A stretch of 34,724 nucleotides of DNA from Agrococcus beijingensis (lineage in GTDB: Bacteria > Actinomycetota > Actinomycetes > Actinomycetales > Microbacteriaceae). Position numbers and translations under genes: made by a program. The notes under the pieces were generated by a model. It saw only the letters and a list, made by a program, of their open reading frames with translations. It searched no databases and had not been told where the DNA came from. Shown piece after piece: positions 1 through 7,357 of the stretch. The stretch is from assembly GCF_030758955.1 (NCBI RefSeq), contig NZ_CP132360.1, positions 2,743,092 to 2,777,815 on the forward strand, in the 5' to 3' direction. Position 1 is the first letter of the stretch. Every line of letters begins with the position of its first letter.

Positions 1-168
1 ACCCGCCGCGACCTCCTCGTCGGTCATCGCCAGGATCCGACGGGTCAGCTCGGCATCGAAGTCGTCGAGCGAGGCCTGCAGCTCATCGGCCGACTGCCCG
101 AACGGATCGACCGCGCCAGCACGGATCGCGGCGATGTACTCCTCGCCATCGAGCCCGAAACCGTCCAT
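1..168 (-). CDS. Unknown protein, C-terminus cut by window edge
   Basis: The minus-strand frame is open from an ATG at 168-166 to the window edge (56 codons, no stop). It begins MDGFGLDGEEYIAAIRAG and is acidic and rich in Ala, Asp and Glu, with no signal peptide or membrane segment. I do not recognise a family. Synonymous choices (GAC, GAG, CTG) are like those of surrounding genes, which supports real coding. No clear ribosome binding site precedes the ATG. It could be a short regulatory or hypothetical protein, or the start of a larger one. Existence is moderately supported and function is unknown. Confidence 0.45.
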   Translation of the reverse strand, partial: MDGFGLDGEEYIAAIRAGAVDPFGQSADELQASLDDFDAELTRRILAMTDEEVAAG

Positions 169-229
169 GCAGGCATCACATCATGGGCCACTGACATGGA
201 AAGAAGGCTGTGGAGAACCGGTGCGGCAG

Positions 230-280
230 GGGCCTCGATACGCGCGCGCCAGAGGCGCGAGCTACTCGACCAGCGGGGGA
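230..280. repeat. Intergenic palindromic element
   Basis: A hairpin of CGCGCC (245-250), loop AGA and GGCGCG (254-259) is flanked by outer TCGA arms at 235-238 and 266-269. It continues into CTACTCGACCAGCGGGG at 262-278. The last stretch matches 15 of 17 bases at 1115-1131. From memory, this kind of CTCGATACG...CTACTCGACCAGC element is scattered between genes in Micrococcales genomes. The recognition is not checked. Confidence 0.5.
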
Positions 281-316
281 GGCTCCGCGACCAACGGACT
301 GTCCTCGGCGGTGCCG

Positions 317-493
317 CTAGAACGTCTGCGTCACCAGCAGCACCATGGCGACGAGCGTCAGCGCCGCGCCGCCGACGATCAGCGGCCGGAACCGGCGCGC
401 CATCGTGCGCGGCGGCCGGTCGTCGTCGAAGCGCTCGAAGTACGGGTCCAGCTCGGCCGGAATGCGGTCCTGCTCGTCGCGCTGCTCCTGCAT
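317..493 (-). CDS. Small single-pass membrane protein (58 aa)
   Basis: This short minus-strand gene runs from ATG (493-491) to TAG (319-317). Residues 1-35 are polar, beginning MQEQRDEQDRIPAELDPYF, with an Arg-rich stretch (RPPRTMARRFR). Residues 38-55 (LIVGGAALTLVAMVLLV) form one hydrophobic helix, and only three residues follow. The positive charges before the helix predict a cytosolic N-terminus. GAGGTGAG lies about 12 nt upstream as a weak ribosome binding site. It sits between the edge gene and the VOC gene on the same strand. Function is unknown. Its composition and helix make a real gene more likely than chance. Confidence 0.6.
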   Translation of the reverse strand: MQEQRDEQDRIPAELDPYFERFDDDRPPRTMARRFRPLIVGGAALTLVAMVLLVTQTF

Positions 494-578
494 GGAGCCA
501 GTGTCTCACCTCGCGCAGCGACGCTCTTGGGACCGCAGCTTCGCGACTGCCGACTCGACTGGCGGCTCCGACTGGGGC

Positions 579-959
579 TCAGGCGCTCGCGCCGTAGTCG
601 GGCAGCTCCTGCAGCGTCCAGCGGTTGCCGTCGGGATCGGCGAAGCCCACGAACCTGCCCCAGGCCTGCTCGTCGACCTCGCTCGCCTCGATGCCCGCCG
701 CCAGCAGCGCGGCACGCGTCGCGTCGGCGTCGTCGATGACCACCTGCACGTTGCGCATGCTGCCGGGCTCGTCCTCCGAGATGCCCTCGCCGAAGGCGAT
801 CGAGCAGGCGGAGCCGGGAGGCGTGATCTGCACGAAGCGCAGCCCCGGCTGCACCGTGGTGTCGTGGTCGACGTGCCAGCCCAGCCGCTGCTCGTAGAAC
901 GCCTTCGCCCGGTCGGTGTCGGTCACCGGCACGAAGATCAGCTCGATGCGGTAGTCCAC
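579..959 (-). CDS. VOC-family (glyoxalase/bleomycin-resistance fold) protein
   Basis: A 126-aa protein starting at GTG 959-957, chosen because GGAGGG (970-965) lies 5 nt upstream and the product begins directly with the first beta strand (VDYRIELIFVPVTDTDRAKA). It has the family pattern of two beta-alpha-beta-beta-beta modules: the N-terminal strand followed by AKAFYEQRLGW, a middle FVQITPPGSACSIAFGEG strand, and the C-terminal FADPDGNRWTLQEL, typical of the VOC superfamily. Members include glyoxalases, dioxygenases and drug-binding proteins, so the substrate cannot be read from sequence. It is probably cytosolic. A possible -10 (TAGCGT, minus strand, 1015-1010) lies upstream. The fold call is firm and the function open. 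Confidence 0.85.
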   Translation of the reverse strand: MDYRIELIFVPVTDTDRAKAFYEQRLGWHVDHDTTVQPGLRFVQITPPGSACSIAFGEGISEDEPGSMRNVQVVIDDADATRAALLAAGIEASEVDEQAWGRFVGFADPDGNRWTLQELPDYGASA

Positions 960-1009
960 GGGTTCCCTCCGATCGCATGGTGCGGTCATCGTCGCCCGCG
1001 CCATGCGTG

Positions 1010-1015
1010 ACGCTA
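1010..1015 (-). promoter_or_regulatory. Possible -10 box for the VOC gene
   Basis: TAGCGT read on the minus strand fits the actinobacterial TANNNT pattern about 50 bp before the GTG at 959. It lies downstream of the tct terminator, so the VOC gene could be transcribed separately. No clear -35 is visible. Confidence 0.3.
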
Positions 1016-1043
1016 CGCCGGGCCGCCCACAGGGGGAAGAGAC

Positions 1044-1082
1044 GACGGATGCCGTCCCGGGCAGTCCGGGACGGCATCCGTC
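1044..1082. terminator. Perfect 17-bp hairpin after tctA
   Basis: GACGGATGCCGTCCCGG (1044-1060), a 5-nt loop GCAGT, and the exact reverse complement (1066-1082) form a stem with no mismatch. It lies 41 bp past the tctA stop on the minus strand and before the VOC gene. No U-tract follows, which is common for actinobacterial intrinsic terminators. Confidence 0.8.
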
Positions 1083-1122
1083 ATGTGACGTGCTCCCGAG
1101 GCGGCCCTCCGGACCTGCTCGA

Positions 1123-2778
1123 TCAGCGGGGCGTTGGCGGATCGTCCTCGTCGCGCCGGATCTTCGGAAGCGTCGTGGTCGACAGCCGGCCGCGGTCGAC
1201 CTCGGGGTGCGGCTCGTGCTGCTCGATCTCCTCGTCGATCGCGGCGATCGTCGTCGTCTCGACCGCAGGCAGCGATGCCTCGTAGCGCGCGCGCCGACGC
1301 TTCAGCCACAGCGCGGCAGCGATGATCAGCGCCATCGCGACGTACGCGACGATCGCGAAGGGGCTGTGCACCAGGTAGGCAGGGTCGCCCTGGCCGATCT
1401 GCATCGCCTTGCGTAGCTGCTCCTCGGCCATCGGTCCGAGGATGGCGCCGACCACCAGCGGTGCGATCGGGAATCCCAGCCGGCGCATGAAGAAGCCGAT
1501 CAGCCCGAGCACCAGCAGCACGCCCACGTCGAACACCGTGAAGTTCGCCGCGTACGCGCCGAGACCGGCGAAGACGAGGATGCCGGCATACAGGTAGGGG
1601 CGCGGGATCTGCAGGAGCTTCACCCAGATGCCCACGAGCGGCAGGTTGAGCACCAGCAGCAGCACGTTGCCGATGTAGAGGCTCGCGATGAGCGCCCACA
1701 CCAGCTGCGGCTGCGACTCGAACAGCCGCGGGCCGGGCTGGATGCCGTAGCCCTGGAAGGCGTACAGCATGATCGCGGCCGTCGCCGTGGTCGGGATGCC
1801 GAGCGTCAGCAGCGGCACGAGCACGCCGGCGGCGGCGGCGTTGTTGGCCGATTCGGGGCCGGCGACCCCCTCGATGGCGCCCTTGCCGAACTGCTTGCGG
1901 TACTCGGGCTTGGCGAGGCTGCGCTCGGTCGCGTACGACAGGAAGGTCGCGACGTCGGCGCCGCCCGCAGGGATCGAGCCGATCGGGAACCCGATGAACG
2001 AGCCGCGCAGCCAGGGCTTCCACGAACGTGCCCAGTCGGAGCGGCGCATCCAGGTGCGCCAGCCGCGGGTGATGGGGATGATCGGCAGCTCGCCGCCGCG
2101 CAGGCGCGAGCCGACGTAGAGCGCCTCGCCGAGCGCGAAGAGGCCGACGGCGACCAGCACCACGTCGATGCCGTCGCCCAGCTGCGGGATGCCGAGCGTG
2201 AAGCGCGACTGGCCGGTCAGCGTGTCGACGCCGATGAGCCCGACGAACAGTCCGAGCGAGAGCGAGACCATGCCGCGCCACATGCTGTCGCCCAGCAGCG
2301 CGCCGACCGTCAGGAAGGCGATCACCATGAGGGCGAAGTAGTCGGATGGGCCGAGGCTCACGGCGAAGCGGGCGACGGTGGGTGCCAGGAGCGTGAGCAG
2401 GACCGTGGCGATCGTGCCGGCGACGAACGAGCCGATGGCCGCGGTCGCGAGCGCGGCGGCGCCGCGGCCGGCGCGCGCCATCTTGTTGCCCTCGAGGGCG
2501 GTGACGATCGACGCTGACTCGCCGGGCGTGTTGAGCAGGATCGACGTCGTCGAGCCGCCGTACATGCCGCCGTAGTAGATGCCGGCGAAGACGATGAACG
2601 CCGCGGTCGGCTCGAGCACGTAGGTGATCGGCAGCAGCAGCGCGACCGTCATCGCCGGGCCGATGCCCGGCAGCACGCCCACGGCGGTGCCGAGCAGCAC
2701 GCCGAGCAGGGCGTAGAGCAGGTAGACGGGCTGCAGGGCGGTCGCGAAGCCCTCGAGCAGCAGGGACCAGGTGTCCAT
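1123..2778 (-). CDS. tctA: TctA, large membrane subunit of tripartite tricarboxylate transporter
   Basis: A 551-aa polytopic membrane protein, the channel subunit of a TTT-family secondary carrier that takes up citrate or related carboxylates using the TctC binding protein. The start [11 protein letters not shown] (ATG 2778-2776) overlaps the tctB stop (TGATG). Family signatures are clear: [19 protein letters not shown] near residue 35, [20 protein letters not shown] near 75, and the second-half repeat [20 protein letters not shown] followed by [23 protein letters not shown]. About a dozen hydrophobic segments are followed by a charged cytosolic tail of about 60 residues ending DEDDPPTPR, longer than in typical TctA (about 500 aa). 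It is the last gene of tctCBA. The substrate is inferred from the neighbouring CitAB-type genes. Confidence 0.95.
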   Translation of the reverse strand: MDTWSLLLEGFATALQPVYLLYALLGVLLGTAVGVLPGIGPAMTVALLLPITYVLEPTAAFIVFAGIYYGGMYGGSTTSILLNTPGESASIVTALEGNKMARAGRGAAALATAAIGSFVAGTIATVLLTLLAPTVARFAVSLGPSDYFALMVIAFLTVGALLGDSMWRGMVSLSLGLFVGLIGVDTLTGQSRFTLGIPQLGDGIDVVLVAVGLFALGEALYVGSRLRGGELPIIPITRGWRTWMRRSDWARSWKPWLRGSFIGFPIGSIPAGGADVATFLSYATERSLAKPEYRKQFGKGAIEGVAGPESANNAAAAGVLVPLLTLGIPTTATAAIMLYAFQGYGIQPGPRLFESQPQLVWALIASLYIGNVLLLVLNLPLVGIWVKLLQIPRPYLYAGILVFAGLGAYAANFTVFDVGVLLVLGLIGFFMRRLGFPIAPLVVGAILGPMAEEQLRKAMQIGQGDPAYLVHSPFAIVAYVAMALIIAAALWLKRRRARYEASLPAVETTTIAAIDEEIEQHEPHPEVDRGRLSTTTLPKIRRDEDDPPTPR

Positions 2779-3323
2779 CAGAGGCCGATCCAGGAGGTGA
2801 GGGTGCCGGTCGCCGGCAGCGACAGGCCGAGCAGGGTGCCGAAGACGAGCTGCGTGATGACGCCCATCGCGAGCGCGATGAGCACGGCCGCCCACCAGCG
2901 CTTCGCGCCGAGGGCGAGGGAGGCGCCGGTGAAGAGCACCGCGACGCCGAGCGGCCAGCCGAGGAAGGGGATCGTGACCATTAGCGAGAGGAAGCTCACG
3001 GCGAGGATGCCGACGGCGACCCAGGAGGTGCCGTGCTCGAGGTCGATGTCCTCGCCCGCCTCGGCGTGGCCGAAGCGGCCGCGCAGCTGCCCGATGAGCA
3101 CGACGACGGCGCTGAGCAGCATGAGCCCGCCGACGGCGTACGGCACGACGCGCGCGCCGAGCGTGTTGGTCGAGCCGGGAGGCTCGCGGATGGTGGTCGT
3201 CGCGATCAGCACGGCGATCGAGAGCACGATGATGAGTCCGACGAAGACCATCGCCTCGATGCGGGTGGATCGCGACGCCGCCGGCGCACCCTGCGGGGCG
3301 CCGGCGGACGTCGCCGCAGTCAT
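2778..3323 (-). CDS. tctB: TctB, small membrane subunit of tripartite tricarboxylate transporter
   Basis: A 181-aa protein with four hydrophobic helices, as usual for Tct[41 protein letters not shown], a pair around [39 protein letters not shown], and a last one near [19 protein letters not shown]. The N-terminal 20 residues are low-complexity (Ala, Gly, Pro). The ATG (3323-3321) overlaps the tctC stop by ATGA, and its own stop overlaps tctA, so the three subunits are translationally coupled. TctB sequences are poorly conserved. The call rests on topology plus position between tctC and tctA. Confidence 0.92.
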   Translation of the reverse strand: MTAATSAGAPQGAPAASRSTRIEAMVFVGLIIVLSIAVLIATTTIREPPGSTNTLGARVVPYAVGGLMLLSAVVVLIGQLRGRFGHAEAGEDIDLEHGTSWVAVGILAVSFLSLMVTIPFLGWPLGVAVLFTGASLALGAKRWWAAVLIALAMGVITQLVFGTLLGLSLPATGTLTSWIGL

Positions 3324-4360
3324 TCGATCAGGCCGATGGTGCGCAGCGTCTCCGTCGTGAGGGTGATCTCCTCGGCGAGGAACGCGTCGAAGTCGTCGCC
3401 GGGCACGAACGCATCCGTCCATCCCTTCGCCGCGAGCGCCTCGGCCCAGGCCTCGGTGCCCTGCAGCTCGGTCACCAGGTCGATGAGCGCCTGTCGCTCG
3501 CCGTCGGAGATGCCGCCGGGAGCGATGACCCCGCGCCAGTTGGTGAGCTCGATGTCGATGCCCTCGTCCTGGATCGTCGGCACGTCGGGCAGCGCCTCAG
3601 CGGGCTCGGCGCCCGAGACGGCGAGCGCGCGCAGGTCGCCCGACAGCACCGACTCCGAGAACTCGCCGACGCCGGAGATGCCCGCCTGCACGGTGTTGCC
3701 GAGCAGGAGCGTGAGCGCCTCGCCGCCGCCGGAGTTGGCGATGTAGTTGAGCGTGCCGGGCACCTCGTCCGGCGTCACGCCGGCCTCGGTGAGCAGCAGG
3801 CCGGCGAGGATGTGGTCGATGCCACCTGCCGAGCCGCCGGTGACGGCGACGCCCTGACCCTCGGCCACGATCGCGTCGACGAGATCCTGCAGGGTCTCGT
3901 AGGGGGAATCGGCGGGAACGACGATGACGAGCGGCTCCTCGGTGAGCTTCGCGATCGGGGTCATCTCCTCGATGCGCACGTCAGAGGCGTTCGTCTCGAC
4001 CGCGCCGACCATGACCGAGCCCATGACCATGAGGGTGTTCGCGTCGGTCTCGGTCGCGAGGTTCGCGAGGCCGACGGTGCCGCCGGCTCCGCCGATGTTC
4101 GACACGGGCGCCGAGCTGACGATGCTGTCCTCGGTGAGCACGCGGCCGATCTCGCGCGCCGTCTGGTCCCATCCGCCGCCCGGGTCGGCCGGGGCGATGA
4201 CCTTGACGGCGGTGATGGCGGCCGCCTCGCCCTCGGGGGCGGCTGAGCCGCTCGGCGTGCCCGTCGACGAGCACGCCGCGAGCGCGAGCGCTGCGGCTCC
4301 CGCCAGGCCGACACGGATGCTGCTGCTGATGCGCTTGCTGCGCGCGGTGCTGGGGTGCAT
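3320..4360 (-). CDS. tctC: TctC, tricarboxylate-binding lipoprotein
   Basis: A 346-aa extracytoplasmic solute-binding protein of the Bug/TctC family. The N-terminus is a lipoprotein signal: basic ARSKR, hydrophobic core [14 protein letters not shown], lipobox LAAC at about residue 30, then a Ser/Thr/Gly linker. Family motifs follow: [35 protein letters not shown], and [13 protein letters not shown], which line the carboxylate pocket in this family. It is first in tctCBA, divergent from the citA-like kinase. The ATG at 4360 is listed, but an in-frame GTG at 4369 lies only 4 nt after AAGGAGG (4380-4374), whereas the ATG is 13 nt away. The true start may therefore be three codons longer. Confidence 0.93.
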   Translation of the reverse strand: MHPSTARSKRISSSIRVGLAGAAALALAACSSTGTPSGSAAPEGEAAAITAVKVIAPADPGGGWDQTAREIGRVLTEDSIVSSAPVSNIGGAGGTVGLANLATETDANTLMVMGSVMVGAVETNASDVRIEEMTPIAKLTEEPLVIVVPADSPYETLQDLVDAIVAEGQGVAVTGGSAGGIDHILAGLLLTEAGVTPDEVPGTLNYIANSGGGEALTLLLGNTVQAGISGVGEFSESVLSGDLRALAVSGAEPAEALPDVPTIQDEGIDIELTNWRGVIAPGGISDGERQALIDLVTELQGTEAWAEALAAKGWTDAFVPGDDFDAFLAEEITLTTETLRTIGLIE

Positions 4361-4418
4361 GGATCGCACGTCTCCTCCTTGAGCGCTCGGCGCCGTGCCG
4401 AGTCGCGATCTGGTGCCG

Positions 4419-4424
4419 ACGGTA
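4419..4424 (-). promoter_or_regulatory. Candidate -10 of tctCBA
   Basis: TACCGT on the minus strand fits TANNNT. Transcription would start near 4412, about 50 nt before tctC. The repeats at 4457-4485 would then lie roughly 45-75 bp upstream, where an activator would bind. Confidence 0.4.
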
Positions 4425-4456
4425 TTGGGGGCGGATGCGCGGGGTCGGGTTGTGGT

Positions 4457-4485
4457 CGAAAGGGAGCCTTTCGGTCGTTTCGGTC
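4457..4485. promoter_or_regulatory. Candidate operator between tctCBA and the citAB-like genes
   Basis: CGAAAGG (4457-4463), GAG, and CCTTTCG (4467-4473) form a 7-bp inverted repeat. TTTCGGTC occurs at 4469-4476 and again at 4478-4485, nine bases apart. It is the only AT-richer repeated patch in the divergent intergenic region. Binding by the adjacent CitB-like regulator is inference. Confidence 0.45.
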
Positions 4486-4519
4486 TTCGTGGGCAGGCGC
4501 CGCCCGTGCGATCCCGGCC

Positions 4520-4525
4520 TACGAT
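4520..4525 (+). promoter_or_regulatory. -10 box of the citA-like kinase, leaderless start likely
   Basis: TACGAT lies exactly 7 nt before the GTG at 4533. The same TANNNT-N7-start arrangement precedes three other genes here (6847, 16064, 17718). Confidence 0.55.
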
Positions 4526-4532
4526 GGCCGCT

Positions 4533-6128
4533 GTGAGACGGGCGATGACGCTGCGCACCCAGCTGGTGCTGCTGCAGAGCGCCATCATGCTGGTGGTGAT
4601 CGTCGGATCGGGGATCGCGGCCGCCTGGCTGCAGGAGCGATCCCTGCGCGACGCCTACCTCGACCGCATGATCGGTGTCGCCTACTCCGTCGCGCAGCTG
4701 CCGACGGTGGTCGCCGCGTTCGAGGATCCGGACCCCGCCGCGGTCATCCAGCCGATCGCCGAGACGGTGAGGGAGGCATCCGACGTCACCTATGTGGTGG
4801 TGACGGATGTCGCAGGGATCCGCTTCTCGCACCCGAACCCCGAGCGCATCGGCGAGCTCGCCTCGACCGAGCCCGACGCGGCGGTGACGGGTGAGCTGTT
4901 CGTCGGCACGCAGACCGGCACGCTGGGCATCTCCTGGCGGGCGAAGGTGCCGGTGTTCGGCGCCGACGGCGAGATCCTCGGCCAGGTGTCGGTGGGCATC
5001 CTCGAGTCGGAGCTGCACGAGGACTGGCTGGAGGGCATCTGGATCCTCGGGCTCTGCCTCGCGGTCGCGGCGGTCGTGGGCGTCGTGCTCGCGAGCTGGG
5101 CGGCCGCGCACGTGCGGCGGCGCATCTACGGGCTCGAGCCCGAGGAGATCAAGTCGATGCTCGAGACGCGCAACGCCACCCTGCACGGCATCGGCGAGGG
5201 GCTCGTGGTGCTCGACGAGCGCGGCGCCATCGTGCTCTGCAACGACGCCGGCCTGCGGCTGCTCGGCCGGGAGCGCGGTGTCGACCTCACCGGCGTGCCC
5301 ATCGGCGACGTGCTCGACGCCGACCTCGCGCCGCTGCTCGAGGACGCCGGAGAGCAGCAGCTCGTGCTCGCCGGGGAGCGGGTGCTCGTCGCTCGCGCCG
5401 ACACCGTCGTGGTCGACGGGCGCAGCGTCGGCACCGTGCTGATCCTGCGCGACCGCACCGAGCTCGACGCCGCGCTGCGCGATCTCGCGGGCGCCCAGGG
5501 CATGACCGAGACGCTCCGTGCGCAGCAGCACGAGTTCGCCAACACCCTGCACACCCTCGGCGGGCTGCTCGAGCTGGGCGAGCGAGACGCCGCGATGGCG
5601 GTGATCGAGCGGGCCGGGGCGGGCGGGGCGCTGTCGTCGCTCGAGCCGACGCGCGGGGTGCTCGACCTGGAGGTGTCGGCGCTGCTGCTCGCGAAGCGGG
5701 CGCAGGCGCGGGAGGCGGGCGTCGAGCTGGTCGTGCGCCCTGAGTCGACGCTCGGCGTCGCCGATCCGGAGGTCGGCGCTGGCGACTGGGTGACGGTGCT
5801 CGGCAACCTGATCGACAATGCGCTGGATGCCTCCACGGGCGGCCGCGTCGAAGTCGCGATCGACGACGCGGTCACCTCGGAGGGCCGGGTCGTCACGATC
5901 GTCGTCGACGACGACGGGCCGGGTGTGCCGCCGGAGCGCCGCGGCGCGATCTTCGATGCGGAGGTGTCGACCAAGGCGCACCCCGCCGGGCTCGCGCGCG
6001 GCTACGGGCTGACGCTCGTGCGCCGCGTCGCGGAGCGGCTGGGCGGCACGGCGTCGGTCGAGGCGTCGCCGCTGGGCGGCGCGCGCTTCGTCGCGCGGCT
6101 GCCGGCGGCATCCGAGGTGCTGGCATGA
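4533..6128 (+). CDS. citA: CitA/DcuS-type carboxylate sensor histidine kinase
   Basis: A 531-aa membrane kinase. Order: TM1 (VLLQSAIMLVVIVGSGIAAA, residues about 12-30), an extracytoplasmic CitA-type PAS region with the signature DVAGIRFSHPNPERIGE, TM2 (LGLCLAVAAVVGVVLASWAA, about 172-190), a cytosolic PAS domain (NATLHGIGEGLVVLDERG), then the dimerisation/phosphorylation helix LRAQQHEFANTLHTLGGLL with the phospho-accepting His, and a GHKL ATPase with N box GNLIDNALDAS, DDDGPGVP and GYGLTL. In Corynebacterium the homologous CitAB pair activates tctCBA and citH in response to citrate. The divergent tctCBA suggests the same job here. GTG 4533 is chosen for the 7-nt spacing from TACGAT; ATG 4524 lies inside that box, and ATG 4545 is possible. 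Its stop overlaps the regulator's start. Confidence 0.92.
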   Translation: MRRAMTLRTQLVLLQSAIMLVVIVGSGIAAAWLQERSLRDAYLDRMIGVAYSVAQLPTVVAAFEDPDPAAVIQPIAETVREASDVTYVVVTDVAGIRFSHPNPERIGELASTEPDAAVTGELFVGTQTGTLGISWRAKVPVFGADGEILGQVSVGILESELHEDWLEGIWILGLCLAVAAVVGVVLASWAAAHVRRRIYGLEPEEIKSMLETRNATLHGIGEGLVVLDERGAIVLCNDAGLRLLGRERGVDLTGVPIGDVLDADLAPLLEDAGEQQLVLAGERVLVARADTVVVDGRSVGTVLILRDRTELDAALRDLAGAQGMTETLRAQQHEFANTLHTLGGLLELGERDAAMAVIERAGAGGALSSLEPTRGVLDLEVSALLLAKRAQAREAGVELVVRPESTLGVADPEVGAGDWVTVLGNLIDNALDASTGGRVEVAIDDAVTSEGRVVTIVVDDDGPGVPPERRGAIFDAEVSTKAHPAGLARGYGLTLVRRVAERLGGTASVEASPLGGARFVARLPAASEVLA

Positions 6129-6799
6129 GGCCGCTGCGGGCGCTGATCGTCGAGGACGACAAGGCTGTCGCTCTGGTGACGCGAGCCTTCGTCGAGCGGC
6201 ACGGCGCCTTCGTGGTCGCGGGCGAGGCCGCCACCGGCAGGGCCGCGCTCGAGGCGCTCGACCTGATCCGCCCCGACCTGGTGCTGCTCGACGTGCACCT
6301 GCCCGACGCCTCCGGCATCGAGGTGCTGCGCATCGCGCGGGCGCGCGGCTTCGCGGGCGAGGTGGTGGCGGTCACCGCCGCGCGCGACCTCGAGACGGTG
6401 CGTGCAGCCCGGGCGTTCGGCGTGCGCCACTACCTGGTGAAGCCGTTCGGCATGGAGGCGATGCGCGAACGGCTCGAGGCGATCCGCGCCGAGATCGTGA
6501 GCGCGACGTCGCTGGCGACGCAGCCGCTCGACCAGCGCGCCGTCGACGCCATGCTGCGGCCGGGCGACGCCCAGCGCGCGACCTCGCAGGGCTCGCCGCT
6601 CACGCTCGACCGCGTCGCCGCGCTGCTCGACGGGGTCGAGGAGACCTGCAGCGCCACCGAGGTGGCGGAGGCGCTGGGCATGTCGCGCGTGAGCGCCCGC
6701 CGCTACCTCGAGCGGCTCGTGATCGAGGGCCGCGCAGCCGTGGCGCCCCGCTACGGCGGCACGGGCAGGCCGGAGCTGCGCTACAGCGCCCGCCGCTGA
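6125..6799 (+). CDS. citB: CitB/DcuR-type response regulator
   Basis: A 224-aa regulator overlapping the kinase gene by ATGA. The receiver domain (residues about 4-120) has the acidic pair in VEDDKAVAL, the phospho-acceptor Asp in LVLLDVHLPDASG, the conserved Thr in AVTAARD and the Lys in HYLVKPFG. The C-terminal domain contains SATEVAEALGMSRVSARRYL, the helix-turn-helix of the CitB/DcuR/DctR group, followed by a wing (GTGRPELRY). It should bind DNA when phosphorylated by the upstream kinase. The likely target is the tct/cit intergenic region at 4457-4485. Confidence 0.92.
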   Translation: MRPLRALIVEDDKAVALVTRAFVERHGAFVVAGEAATGRAALEALDLIRPDLVLLDVHLPDASGIEVLRIARARGFAGEVVAVTAARDLETVRAARAFGVRHYLVKPFGMEAMRERLEAIRAEIVSATSLATQPLDQRAVDAMLRPGDAQRATSQGSPLTLDRVAALLDGVEETCSATEVAEALGMSRVSARRYLERLVIEGRAAVAPRYGGTGRPELRYSARR

Positions 6800-6846
6800 C
6801 GGCTCCGCACGCAGCGGGCGCTCGGCACTCCGGGGGACGCTCGGTC

Positions 6847-6852
6847 TACGAT
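6847..6852 (+). promoter_or_regulatory. -10 box of the lipoprotein-CDF pair, leaderless
   Basis: TACGAT lies 7 nt before ATG 6860. There is no Shine-Dalgarno sequence between them. Confidence 0.55.
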
Positions 6853-6859
6853 GCGGCTC

Positions 6860-7357
6860 ATGTGGGCATCACGGTCGGCGAGCGGCAGGGCGGTGCGCCT
6901 CGGGGCGCTCGCGATGTCTGCGTCGCTGCTGGCGGGCTGCGCGCTGATCGAGGCGATCCCCGCCGATCCCGACGGCACCCTCGAGACCGTCTCGGGCAGC
7001 GTGCTCGAGGTGGGCGTCTCGCCGAACCCGCCCTTCACCGACGTCAGCGGCGATGCGCCCGAGGGCACCGAGGTGACGCTGGTCGAGTCGTTCGCCGCCT
7101 CGATCGACGCAGAGATCTCCTGGACGGTCGCCGGCGAGGAGGAGCTGGTGCAGCAGCTCACGAACGGCGAGCTCGACCTGGTGATCGGCGGCATCACCGA
7201 CCAGACGCCCTGGGTCACGCACGCGGCTCCGACGCGCGCCTATGCCGACACGGAGGAGGCCGACGGCTCGACCACGAAGCTCGTCATGCTCACGCCCATG
7301 GGCGAGAACGCCTTCCTCGCGGCGCTCGAGCGGCACCTCGACGAGGTGTCGCCGTGA
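6860..7357 (+). CDS. Short substrate-binding-like lipoprotein
   Basis: A 165-aa exported protein with a basic start, hydrophobic core and lipobox LLAGC at about residue 28, so it should be a membrane-anchored lipoprotein. The remainder resembles one lobe of the type-3 extracellular solute-binding fold: LEVGVSPNPPFTDV, then LVESFAASIDAEISWTVAGEEELVQQLTNGELDLVIGGITD, as in polar-amino-acid binding proteins. Full-length members are about 250-300 aa, so much of the second lobe is missing or shrunken. No permease or ATPase follows. Instead, its stop overlaps the cation transporter gene by GTGA. ATG 6860 is preferred over ATG 6851, which overlaps the -10 box. A sensor or metal/solute-capture accessory for the transporter is possible but unproven. 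Confidence 0.75.
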   Translation: MWASRSASGRAVRLGALAMSASLLAGCALIEAIPADPDGTLETVSGSVLEVGVSPNPPFTDVSGDAPEGTEVTLVESFAASIDAEISWTVAGEEELVQQLTNGELDLVIGGITDQTPWVTHAAPTRAYADTEEADGSTTKLVMLTPMGENAFLAALERHLDEVSP

